Below, in pieces: positions 1 through 7,268 of a stretch of DNA of 33,861 nucleotides (positions are counted from its first letter, which is position 1; each line of letters begins with the position of its first letter). Position numbers and translations under genes: made by a program. The stretch comes from Bacteroidales bacterium (GTDB taxonomy: Bacteria; Bacteroidota; Bacteroidia; Bacteroidales; F082), in NCBI GenBank assembly GCA_016290215.1, contig JAEETH010000040.1, positions 1 to 33,861 of the forward strand, read 5' to 3'. The notes under the pieces were generated by a model that ran no database searches, was not told the origin of the DNA, and was given only the letters and a program-made list of their open reading frames with translations.

Positions 1-1753
1 TGTATTCTTGCTTCTTGATTCGTTTACCAGTGCTGTCAACCAATATTCCAAGGTCGTATTTGGTACGGATGATTTCATTAAGGACGGAAACAAGGAAGTG
101 GCCAGAACCTACGGCAGGGTCGCAAATATGCATGGAATCAACAATGGCATTGGCACGAGCAAGATCATCTATATCCTTGTTTTTGAGGGCTTCGTAATCC
201 TTGCAAGACCAATCCATTTCTTCGTTGAAACGGCGTACTACCGTTTGTTGGATAGCTTCGCGGCTCATGTACATGGTGACGGCCCCAGGAGTGAATACGG
301 AACCATCTTTGTGACCATTGATTTTTTCGAAAATCAAACCAAGGACAGAAGCGTTGATAAGGGTCTTTGACTGCTCTTGAACTTCTTCAGAACCTTCGCT
401 TGCAAAATCGTATGCATCAAGGAATTCAAGCAAATAACGAAGCGTTGGAAGCTGCTTGTAGCGGGGCTTTGAGCCGTCTTTGAGAACTGTGCCGGCAAAT
501 AGAGGAAGCTCGCTGTTGTCCAATCCACTAATCTTTATGGTTTGACGTTCCAACTGGCTCACCTCAAATAAAGAACTGTTAAGGTATGGAACCTTTCTGT
601 ATTTCTCATTGATTAGATCGGACCTGTCGGAAACACGTTTGGCAAGAACCTGGAAAAACAGTTTGTTCAATTCGTCATAATCTGGAATGACGGAAGGCTT
701 CATAAATGCATACGTGCCATCGCCTTTATGATATTTGACAAGTTGTGCTTCCAATAGTTTCAGGAACAAGACCCGATTGATCCAATTAATAGTTAGAGCA
801 AGGGCAACATTGAAAAGCTGTTCTTCACGGTTTCCTCCATAGGAAAAACGGTTTTTAACATCATCCAAACAATCTTCGCTATCCAAAATATTGATTGCGT
901 TTTCGAGAATTGACGCTTGATGACGTTCGTTCTTGTTTCGACGGGTGATGATGCGTTTGTGGCTGTCCTTTTCCTCAATCTCTTCGAGCCCAATGATGTA
1001 CAATAGCTCACTATAGAACTTGGTGTTGAGTGAGTTGCTGTCGCTTTGGAAACGTTTCTTCAAAAGATGCTCTGGGCTGAAGAACTTGAACAGTTCGATA
1101 AGGTGTTTGTCGTTGCCAGATTCAAGGTAAGCTTTATATTTTCTGATGTCAAACCATGTGAAGGTCAGTTGGTCGACCACCTGGGCAATAAAGTCAGCAG
1201 CAATTTCTTTGTAGAAAAAGTCTGTTTTCTCAGACGTTAGCTCTCCAGCATTAAACTCCTCAAAACGTTTGATGAGTTTCTTGTTGGAGTAGAACAAACG
1301 CTCGAACTCCTGAGCATCGAAAACGAAAAACTCATAGACGTTTGTGACCACAAGTTGTTTGAGCTGGAAATTTTTCTTCGTGTGCCGCTCCCGAAGGTAA
1401 TAAAGAAGTAGTTCTTGTAAGGCTTTCCGATTAAGGTCTTCCCTCGTAATCATTTCCGATACGTTGGTAGGCTTCTTCACCTCGAAGATGACACCCACTG
1501 GATTGTCGATACTATTGCCCAAATGGATTGCACAGTCAATATCTCCGTTGGGTGAAACTTTGTAGTCTTGCCCATAGAACGAAAGCTTTAGGAAATCCAT
1601 AAGGTCACCTTTGAGTTTTTCTTCGGTGTTGATGGTCGAAATCTGCTCGAAAAGGATATTCAACTGCTTTTTGAAAGTGTCGAAGACTACGCGGTCAACG
1701 GGAATCTGCCGATAGGCTTTATTCAATGATTTGGCAATGGTGAGTTCTAACAT
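1..1753 (-). CDS. Type IIG-like restriction enzyme/N6-adenine methyltransferase, N-terminal part (cut by window edge)
   Basis: The minus-strand frame is open from ATG at 1753 to the window edge, giving 584 residues with no stop; the C-terminus lies outside. Residues ~71-93 show D71/D73, then E91-V-K93, the spacing of a PD-(D/E)XK nuclease site. After a long helical middle comes GHKDGSVFTPG (~500) and then DPAVGSGHF at ~545-553, the SAM-binding motif I of N6-adenine methyltransferases; the DPPY-type catalytic motif must lie beyond the edge. Nuclease first and methyltransferase second is the single-chain architecture of Eco57I-like type IIG enzymes, which cut and methylate with one polypeptide. 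The start is chosen because a -7 box lies 21 bases upstream and no earlier in-frame ATG is near. It sits beside an AbiL-type cassette, so a defence role is likely. The target sequence is unknown. Confidence 0.85.
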   Translation of the reverse strand, partial: MLELTIAKSLNKAYRQIPVDRVVFDTFKKQLNILFEQISTINTEEKLKGDLMDFLKLSFYGQDYKVSPNGDIDCAIHLGNSIDNPVGVIFEVKKPTNVSEMITREDLNRKALQELLLYYLRERHTKKNFQLKQLVVTNVYEFFVFDAQEFERLFYSNKKLIKRFEEFNAGELTSEKTDFFYKEIAADFIAQVVDQLTFTWFDIRKYKAYLESGNDKHLIELFKFFSPEHLLKKRFQSDSNSLNTKFYSELLYIIGLEEIEEKDSHKRIITRRNKNERHQASILENAINILDSEDCLDDVKNRFSYGGNREEQLFNVALALTINWINRVLFLKLLEAQLVKYHKGDGTYAFMKPSVIPDYDELNKLFFQVLAKRVSDRSDLINEKYRKVPYLNSSLFEVSQLERQTIKISGLDNSELPLFAGTVLKDGSKPRYKQLPTLRYLLEFLDAYDFASEGSEEVQEQSKTLINASVLGLIFEKINGHKDGSVFTPGAVTMYMSREAIQQTVVRRFNEEMDWSCKDYEALKNKDIDDLARANAIVDSMHICDPAVGSGHFLVSVLNEIIRTKYDLGILVDSTGKRIKKQEY

Positions 1754-1773
1754 AGAGAATAGGATTAAGGTGT

Positions 1774-1781
1774 CAAAAATA
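1774..1781 (-). promoter_or_regulatory. Probable -7 box of the type IIG gene
   Basis: On the minus strand this reads TATTTTTG, matching the Bacteroidota -7 consensus TAnnTTTG. A TTG lies 22 bases upstream (1804-1806). The box ends 20 bases before the ATG at 1753. Confidence 0.5.
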
Positions 1782-1942
1782 CGAACATTTTTCTGATTTT
1801 TAACAAGAAATTATAAAAACTGATTTTGTTTTGGTGGAGGAGGCAATTTTGCTGTTCACGCGGATGTCAGATGCAGCTTTTTCAGAAAAAGGTGGCGTTG
1901 TTTCCGAATTTGTGTGTTTTTGCAGGCATAAAATAATTCAAG

Positions 1943-2251
1943 ATGTGTACTTATCGTATTGCGTTGGACGATGGTTTGGTCATGCAGGCTGAAAATACAT
2001 TCCAGATCAAAGAGCCGTTCCAGTCTTGGCTTCAACAACAGGTCGAGAGTTGGCTTTGGGCTCAGGTAAACAGCAAGAACCAATCTCATTTCCGTCACAG
2101 CAGGCTTTCTGATGAAGAGTTAAGCGAAAAATTGAGAGCCTATCCGCCGCTTGAAGAAAGTAGTTTCCCAAGTTTGGCAGCCGAAGACTATGGCATTTAT
2201 CTCAAATCTCGCAGTGGCCAACTTCCCAAAGGTTTAGAGAAATGGCTGTAA
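1943..2251 (+). CDS. Small hypothetical protein (102 aa), possible antitoxin-like
   Basis: A 102-residue acidic soluble protein starting MCTYRIALDDGLVMQAE and ending in GQLPKGLEKWL. It has no signal peptide or membrane segment. The N-terminus looks like a short strand followed by a helix with WLQQQVESWL, and the middle is charged. I do not recognise a named family. Small size, a position between defence genes, and overlap of its 3' end with a second short coding stretch at 2243 resemble a toxin-antitoxin arrangement, but this rests on layout only. No clear Bacteroidota promoter precedes it; a T-rich stretch ending TTTTTG lies at about 1915-1922. It may be a remnant of a larger island. Confidence 0.6.
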   Translation: MCTYRIALDDGLVMQAENTFQIKEPFQSWLQQQVESWLWAQVNSKNQSHFRHSRLSDEELSEKLRAYPPLEESSFPSLAAEDYGIYLKSRSGQLPKGLEKWL

Positions 2252-2377
2252 GCAGTGTCTATCAACGAGAAATAGTGGAAGCTTCACAATTCAAGACACA
2301 ATTGTTTTTTGCGCCAACCATACTTTGACCAGGTGGTAGATAAAATCATCGCCAATATTGTTGATGGCGATTGGTGA
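2243..2377 (+). pseudogene. Frameshifted remnant of a small gene overlapping the 102-aa gene
   Basis: An ATG at 2243 overlaps the upstream stop codon and opens MAVSSVYQREIVEASQ, running to about FFAPTIL before a stop. In the next frame over, from about 2320, the text reads QPYFDQVVDKIIANIVDGDW and then stops at 2375-2377. Both halves look protein-like and would join into about 44 residues after a one-base shift in the region around 2310-2325. The sequence then runs within five bases into a ~100-bp repeat, so the gene may also have lost its 3' end. Function unknown. The alternative is chance open frames. Confidence 0.4.
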
Positions 2378-2381
2378 CCAT

Positions 2382-2480
2382 TGTCTTCCTCTGAAAAAAC
2401 ATGACCCAATAGTCAAAAAAATGGAGAGAATCTGAATTAGCCGTAAGGCACTGAAGTGACAACCAAAATCAACAAATTAC
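2382..2480. repeat. ~100-bp direct repeat, copy A (left of the AbiL cassette)
   Basis: Begins TGTCTTCCTCTGAAAAAAC and ends CAAATTAC. It aligns along its whole length with 4650-4749, with about ten substitutions and a few one-base indels. The two copies are in the same orientation and bracket exactly the rloB-rloA gene pair. The first ~30 bases resemble in style the ends of IS3-family elements (TGT start, ACTTGACAC in copy B), but no transposase is present. Confidence 0.8.
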
Positions 2481-2500
2481 AACCTGACTTCGGCTAATTC
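2434..2500. repeat. Inverted repeat at the 3' end of rloB
   Basis: GAATTAGCCG at 2434-2443 is the exact complement of CGGCTAATTC at 2491-2500; a second short pair, GAAGT (2453-2457) and ACTTC (2487-2491), continues the stem. The right arm overlaps the rloB stop codon. Copy B of the direct repeat keeps only the left arm (GGATTAGCCG), so the stem exists only on this side. There is no T-run, so a terminator is uncertain. Confidence 0.6.
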
Positions 2501-3266
2501 ATTGTCCATAAAACTCCAGCCACTCCCGTAATTCCTTCACCAACTTATATACCGTAGTGTTAGGGTTCGCCTCAATAGGCTTTTTGCCTTGCCATACTTC
2601 GTCCAATTTTGATGCTCTTTCGATTGCTTTGGCTTCGTCTCCCGATTTCATGATGATGTCAACGAGACCCTCAACGCTGATATATGGTTTGGAATGATGC
2701 GCGTGGTCATAAATGATTTGCTGGTCGGCGGTTCTGCCTTTGTTGATGGCATCCTCCAACATGCCATAGAGACATGAAGACTTGTCAACGCCCTCCGTCG
2801 CTTTCCGTGGGATGGGCTTGGAATTGTTGACATTCACGAAATGGAGCAACAGCCATAACTCGAAACACTCATTGCTGTAGGCAATGTTGATGTCGTTGGC
2901 GGCAGCAACCGAAAAAGCCTCTTCAAACCTTTTGGCAGTGGTTTCGTTTTGGTCCAAGTCGTCCTTGTCGAACACTGCCCACACATGGTCGATGGCCTTG
3001 GGGACGATTTCCGTCTTAGATATCCTTTCTTCTACGGCTTTTTCCACCACACCCAATGAGTTTCTTCCCGTCCCAACAGTCTCAATCCTAATGGTGTCCT
3101 TGGGAAGCAGCTCCTCAAACCTCTCTTGAAACACCTTGCGGAAATAGGCAGGCTCAGTGCTTTCGTCTTCACAAACGATTAGGAAGAACTCTTTGTAATG
3201 GCGTGTAATCGTTGGCCTTACCGATAGTTCTCTTGGCCGTTCCTTTAGTTTCCCTCTCTTTGCCAT
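2499..3266 (-). CDS. rloB: RloB/AbiLii-family protein (TOPRIM-like effector of AbiL)
   Basis: This 255-residue protein carries the RloB signature: FFLIVCEDESTEPAYF at ~27-42, AVFDKDD at ~97-103 and SNECFELWLLLHF near 130-143. The conserved Glu (E33) in the first strand followed by D100-x-D102 in a later strand is how TOPRIM metal sites are arranged, so metal-dependent nucleic-acid cleavage is a reasonable inference. Pfam's RloB family includes lactococcal AbiLii, half of the AbiL abortive-infection system. The start overlaps the end of the ATPase gene by 22 bases, so the two are translationally coupled, with the ATPase first. Length is normal and all motifs are intact. It is presumably the toxic effector, held or triggered by the ATPase during phage infection. 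Confidence 0.85.
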   Translation of the reverse strand: MAKRGKLKERPRELSVRPTITRHYKEFFLIVCEDESTEPAYFRKVFQERFEELLPKDTIRIETVGTGRNSLGVVEKAVEERISKTEIVPKAIDHVWAVFDKDDLDQNETTAKRFEEAFSVAAANDINIAYSNECFELWLLLHFVNVNNSKPIPRKATEGVDKSSCLYGMLEDAINKGRTADQQIIYDHAHHSKPYISVEGLVDIIMKSGDEAKAIERASKLDEVWQGKKPIEANPNTTVYKLVKELREWLEFYGQ

Positions 3267-4576
3267 AACAGTCTGTTGATTCGGTTCTTGAAATCGCCCA
3301 AGAAGGGGATGGCGCCATAGCGGCCTTCCAAGTACCTTCTTTCTTTGTCGGTGTCCTTCCGCTCCTTTTCTTCGATGATTTCTCCATTCTTTTCGTTGAA
3401 ATACACGAAGTCAGACAGCGAGAACAATTCGGTGCTTTCCCATTTGTTCTTTTCGGTGAAATAGATTTGGTCTCTGCGGAGTTTGGAATAGCTGAGTAGG
3501 TTGGTGTCGTGGGTAGCAAAAACCAGTTGTGCGTGTTTGGGATTGCAATTCGGGTCAAGGAACATGTCGATGATGTTGAGGGTGATAATGGGGTGAAGTT
3601 TCGCTTCCATCTCATCTATCACAAGGATTTCGCCGTTCATCAAAGCACTCAAGACAGGACCCGACAGTTGAAGTGCCTTTTTCGAGCCTTCCGACTCATG
3701 CTTGTCGAAGTCCCAAGAGAGGAACTCGCTTGTGGGCGCATTGTCCTTGGAGTAGGTATGGTGGAAAGATTGGACATTGTATTTCGACATTCCTGCAAGA
3801 TTCTCTCTCATTGGGGCGGGCATATCTGGCGGGAGGTCGTTTTCGTCAAGTTTCTTGATGGAGATGTTGATGCCTTGGATATCCATGGCAATGCTGTTGA
3901 TGTACTGGTTAATCTTCTCGCGATAAGTTGTTTGTTGCCAAAGTTCAACGGTGCTGACTTCATGCTTTTCGGTATAAAGTCCATTGATGACATGCAGAGT
4001 GTTGAACCAAGCCATGATCATGGTGGCTTCCTCCACATTGAGTGAGTCGCATTGCGACAGGAACAGAGCATTGTTGCGGGTTGCCTCAACGGCGGTGTCA
4101 ATCAGCTTCTTGCTTCCTTGGAAGCCTGAACGGACATCGATGACATCGTCTTCTCTGAGGAACAACGGGACCTCGCGCCCCACGTTCTTCCGATAGAGCC
4201 ATTCGCGGATGATGCTGGATTGGTTGTAGCAAAACCCATAACGGTAGCGTTTTTCGTCGGTGACGAAAACAACCTCAAACTCGGTGGGTTTGTCCACATA
4301 ACCCTCTTTCAGCGCAAAAGGATCGTAGGGTAGCTTCGTTGTTGAGGAGGTACGCGACGAGATATGCACAATCTCATCCATCACGCTGATGCAGCGCAAC
4401 AAGTTCGACTTGCCGCTGGCGTTCGAGCCATAGATGGCGATGACATTCAGTGCGGAGAACTGGTTTTCGGAAATGATATTCTCCGGATACTCCTTTTGCT
4501 TTGGGGCAGGTGTCAAACTCAAGGTCTGTTTTTTTCCGATGGAGCGATAGTTGGTGACTGAAAACTCTACTAACAT
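3245..4576 (-). CDS. rloA: AAA/ABC-type ATPase, RloA/AbiLi family
   Basis: A 443-residue ATPase of the AAA_15/AAA_21 group (SMC/OLD-like). It opens MLVEFSVTNYRSI, the typical start of these proteins. Walker A is GSNASGKS at 50-57, a signature-like SEGSKK lies at 295-300, Walker B is ILVIDE at 317-322, and a switch histidine follows in ATHD (H356). A long insertion between ~75 and ~290 is the usual variable coiled or sensor region. It is the first gene of a two-gene operon with rloB. By analogy with AbiL and the similar PARIS pairs, it probably senses a phage product and controls the TOPRIM-like partner. No nuclease domain is fused to it here. The start is supported by a promoter 22 bases upstream. 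Confidence 0.85.
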   Translation of the reverse strand: MLVEFSVTNYRSIGKKQTLSLTPAPKQKEYPENIISENQFSALNVIAIYGSNASGKSNLLRCISVMDEIVHISSRTSSTTKLPYDPFALKEGYVDKPTEFEVVFVTDEKRYRYGFCYNQSSIIREWLYRKNVGREVPLFLREDDVIDVRSGFQGSKKLIDTAVEATRNNALFLSQCDSLNVEEATMIMAWFNTLHVINGLYTEKHEVSTVELWQQTTYREKINQYINSIAMDIQGINISIKKLDENDLPPDMPAPMRENLAGMSKYNVQSFHHTYSKDNAPTSEFLSWDFDKHESEGSKKALQLSGPVLSALMNGEILVIDEMEAKLHPIITLNIIDMFLDPNCNPKHAQLVFATHDTNLLSYSKLRRDQIYFTEKNKWESTELFSLSDFVYFNEKNGEIIEEKERKDTDKERRYLEGRYGAIPFLGDFKNRINRLLWQREGN

Positions 4577-4598
4577 GGCTTATTTTGAATTTTTTCTG

Positions 4599-4631
4599 CA
4601 AAATTACACATTTTACTTTGAATAATGCAAG
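4599..4631 (-). promoter_or_regulatory. Promoter of the rloA-rloB operon
   Basis: On the minus strand a -7 box TAATTTTG (4606 to 4599) is preceded by CTTG at 4631-4628 with 21 bases between. This fits the Bacteroidota form TTTG-N19-23-TAnnTTTG with one mismatch at -33. It lies between repeat copy B and the rloA ATG, so the cassette carries its own promoter. Confidence 0.6.
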
Positions 4632-4649
4632 TGTTTCTCAAAAAAAGTG

Positions 4650-4749
4650 TGTCTTCCTCTGAAAAAACTTGACACAATAGTCAACAATAATGGAGAGAAT
4701 TTGGATTAGCCGTAAGACACGAAGTTGACAACCAAATCCAGCAAATTAC
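4650..4749. repeat. ~100-bp direct repeat, copy B (right of the AbiL cassette)
   Basis: Partner of 2382-2480. It starts 19 bases beyond the rloA promoter and ends 5 bases before the stop codon of the histidine kinase gene. It contains GGAGAGAATTTGG and TTAGCCGTAAGACACGAAGT, matched in copy A with small changes. Confidence 0.8.
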
Positions 4750-4754
4750 ACAAT

Positions 4755-7211
4755 TCACCCAATCCCATACTTTTCAGCCAGCAGATCCATCAGTTCGTCG
4801 GTTTGTGCCATGAATTGGGTGGCGTCGTCTTTCCAAGTGGGGTAGTCGGCTTCGGTTTCGCCCTTGCCGCGCATGGCGTTCATGCGGGCGAGGAAGGTGG
4901 TGTCGCGCTCCAACTGCTTGAACATGGGCAGCATCTTGTGGCAAAGGCTTTGCATTTCAGCGAAATCCGACTGCTCAATCAAGGTGTTCATCGTAACCAG
5001 GTCGTCGGCAGTTGACTGCACAAAGACGCGGAGGATGTCGGTGATGGCCTCTTTGTCGTTGCCCATCATCTCGCTGAAGGCGGGGAAGTCGGGATAGGCG
5101 GTTTCTTCTTCGTTTTCACTGGTAGCCACACTTCCAAAGAGACTTTCCAACTGCTTTAAATTGAAAGGCTTTTGCAAGAAGCCGTCAAAGCCTTCCTCCT
5201 TGGCTTTTTCGTTGGTGTATTCGATGCGCCCCGTCATGAGGATGATGGGTATCGTGGTGTCGACTTCCTTGACAAGGTAGAGGATGTCGTTGCCGGTCAC
5301 GGCGCCCATCTCACGGTCGGTGAGGATGTAGTCGTAGTCCTTGATTTGCAGCAACGCATTGTCGAGGTCGTTCATCGAACGGCAGGGGATGGCTTGGTGT
5401 CCCAAACGGTGCAGCATGTTGTCGATTACGGACAACAAGGTGTTGTCATCGTCGATGATTAAGATATTGAGGCTCTTTTTGTTGTTGTCTTGTGCTTCAT
5501 CCTTCGCTTCAGGTTGTTGCTCCACCTCTCCAACGGGAATCCTCACCTCGAAATGAGTGCCTTTGCCCACTTCGGAGTCGATGTGGATTTCGCCGCCAAG
5601 CAGGTCGACGAGACCTTTGACGACCGACATGCCATAGCCGCTGCCTTCGGCAAATTGGTTGTAGGTCTCGATACGCACAAATGGCTTGAACACCTCTTCC
5701 AACTTGTCTTGCGGAATGCCCACGCCCGTGTCGATGATGTCGAAAACCACCAAGTTGCGTCCCATCCTTGCCTTGAAGGTGACGCTGCCTTCCAAGGTGT
5801 ATTTGACGCCATTGGAAATCAAATTGCTTATTATCTGCTTGATTTTCAGTCGGTCGGAAAGAATGGTGCAACCGTCCACGATGTTGGGTTCGTAATTGAA
5901 TTGCAGGTTCTTGTGGCGGGCGATGGACTCAAACATCTCTGCCGTCTCGTCGCAAAGCTGACGGAGGTTGAAGGTTTCGTTGTTGACCTGAAGTTTGCCT
6001 TGTTCGAGGCTTGAATACTCCAAGAGGTTGGTGAGCAGGTTGAGGATATGGTCGGCAGATTGCTGTATCGAGTTGATTTCCTTCTCGTTGCCCGTCTTGT
6101 CCAACAGCTCCACATAGCCTAAGATGGAGCTCAGTGGTGTCTTGATGTCGTGCGAGACGGAGAGCAGCAGCTTGTGGCGGCTTTCCATGATTTCCTCAGT
6201 CTTTTTCTTGGCTTCCTCGGCGGCACGATGTGCTCGGTATCCTTTGTTTACATCACTGATAATCAAAATGATGAAGATGATAATGAGGGCTAAGGTAACG
6301 GCCCCGATGATGATGGAAATGCGCGTGTTTTCGTGGATGATTTCTTCGCTTTTCTCGATTTCGGCGATGGTGGAGTCGAGGATTTCCTGGTCGAGGCGTA
6401 TCAACAGGCTGGAAATCTGTTCAGAGAGCTGGTTGTCGGCCTTGACGAGTTCCTGCGTCTTTTTCTCGTATTCCTTGATTTTCTTCCAGTATTCCTTCTT
6501 GGCTCTGTCGGAAAGCATGCGCAGGTCGGCCAAAATGTTCACTGTATCAGGATGTTGGCGTTGGATGCGTAGGGTGTCGGTGCGTTCCATGGAGATGTGG
6601 ACGAGGCTGTCGCCTTGTTCCTCCGATGGGTTGAACACCTTGCCCACACGTTGCCAGAATCCTTTCTTCTCGGCTTTCTTCGGCACATGGATGATGGTGT
6701 CTTTCGACACGGTGGTGACCACGATTTCCTCTTCAGGTTTGGGTGGCCTGTAGTCGTCGATGGTGCGGTCAAATTCGGCTAAGGGGTTGAAGTCGTGGAA
6801 TTGTTTGGACAACTCGTTGCTGATTCGACCTTTGCTTTTAATGAGATTGCCTATTTCATTCACCATCAATTTGTTGTCTTCGCTGATTTCGAACAGCATC
6901 AACGAGTCGGTTTGGGCCTTGATGGCATCGCGATAGGTGTTGAATTCACGTTTGTATTTGGACTGTTCGGTGAAGGCATAGAGGTTGGCAGCGTTTTGGG
7001 CGGTATGCACGTTTTTGGTGAACTCGTTGACCCAATTGAGCGCATCGTGCTGCGAGTTGATGTTGGAACGCTGGCTCTCAATGGTGTCGCGCAGGTTGAA
7101 GATGTAGTAGAACAAAGCCGCACAAAGGGCCATGACGAATAGGTAAGTGAGTACCACCTTCCAGTTCGTCCGGCTTCCGCTGGGGTAATCCGTATGGCTT
7201 TTTTTCGACAT
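4755..7211 (-). CDS. Hybrid sensor histidine kinase (kinase, receiver, Hpt-like tail)
   Basis: An 818-residue membrane sensor. TM1 is at ~19-38, followed by a ~255-residue periplasmic region that is strongly helical and charged, and TM2 at ~298-320. The HisKA domain has phospho-accepting H354 (SVSHDIKTPL); the ATPase domain has an N-box near 463-470, DTGVGIP at 494-500 and GSGYGMSVV near 523-531. A receiver follows with D586-D588 and phospho-acceptor D632 (LTDREMG). The C-terminal ~110 residues look like an Hpt helix bundle with candidate H758 in LCHKMLPMFKQL. There is no DNA-binding domain, so phosphate must go to another regulator. No response-regulator gene is adjacent. The signal sensed is not evident. 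The coding strand diverges from the 5'-nucleotidase gene with 57 bases between the two ATGs. Confidence 0.9.
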   Translation of the reverse strand: MSKKSHTDYPSGSRTNWKVVLTYLFVMALCAALFYYIFNLRDTIESQRSNINSQHDALNWVNEFTKNVHTAQNAANLYAFTEQSKYKREFNTYRDAIKAQTDSLMLFEISEDNKLMVNEIGNLIKSKGRISNELSKQFHDFNPLAEFDRTIDDYRPPKPEEEIVVTTVSKDTIIHVPKKAEKKGFWQRVGKVFNPSEEQGDSLVHISMERTDTLRIQRQHPDTVNILADLRMLSDRAKKEYWKKIKEYEKKTQELVKADNQLSEQISSLLIRLDQEILDSTIAEIEKSEEIIHENTRISIIIGAVTLALIIIFIILIISDVNKGYRAHRAAEEAKKKTEEIMESRHKLLLSVSHDIKTPLSSILGYVELLDKTGNEKEINSIQQSADHILNLLTNLLEYSSLEQGKLQVNNETFNLRQLCDETAEMFESIARHKNLQFNYEPNIVDGCTILSDRLKIKQIISNLISNGVKYTLEGSVTFKARMGRNLVVFDIIDTGVGIPQDKLEEVFKPFVRIETYNQFAEGSGYGMSVVKGLVDLLGGEIHIDSEVGKGTHFEVRIPVGEVEQQPEAKDEAQDNNKKSLNILIIDDDNTLLSVIDNMLHRLGHQAIPCRSMNDLDNALLQIKDYDYILTDREMGAVTGNDILYLVKEVDTTIPIILMTGRIEYTNEKAKEEGFDGFLQKPFNLKQLESLFGSVATSENEEETAYPDFPAFSEMMGNDKEAITDILRVFVQSTADDLVTMNTLIEQSDFAEMQSLCHKMLPMFKQLERDTTFLARMNAMRGKGETEADYPTWKDDATQFMAQTDELMDLLAEKYGIG

Positions 7212-7218
7212 GATGCCG

Positions 7219-7252
7219 CAAAGGTAAAACTTTTTCCTAAATTTGCGCCAAA
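7219..7252 (-). promoter_or_regulatory. Promoter of the hybrid kinase gene, almost leaderless
   Basis: On the minus strand TTTG (7252-7249), 22 bases, then TACCTTTG (7226-7219). The -7 box ends only 7 bases before the ATG (7211), so the transcript would have almost no 5' leader. It overlaps the oppositely oriented promoter of the nucleotidase gene. Confidence 0.55.
7238..7245 (+). promoter_or_regulatory. -7 box for the 5'-nucleotidase gene
   Basis: TAAATTTG matches TAnnTTTG and lies 23 bases upstream of the ATG at 7269. No good TTTG is seen at -33. It lies inside the promoter of the divergent kinase gene, so the two may compete for RNA polymerase. Confidence 0.5.
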
Positions 7253-7268
7253 TTCTAACCTTGGACCC

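Noticed and set aside
7194-7268. Upstream extension of the nucleotidase frame
   Set aside because: It covers the divergent promoters and the kinase start; the ATG at 7269 begins a proper export signal.
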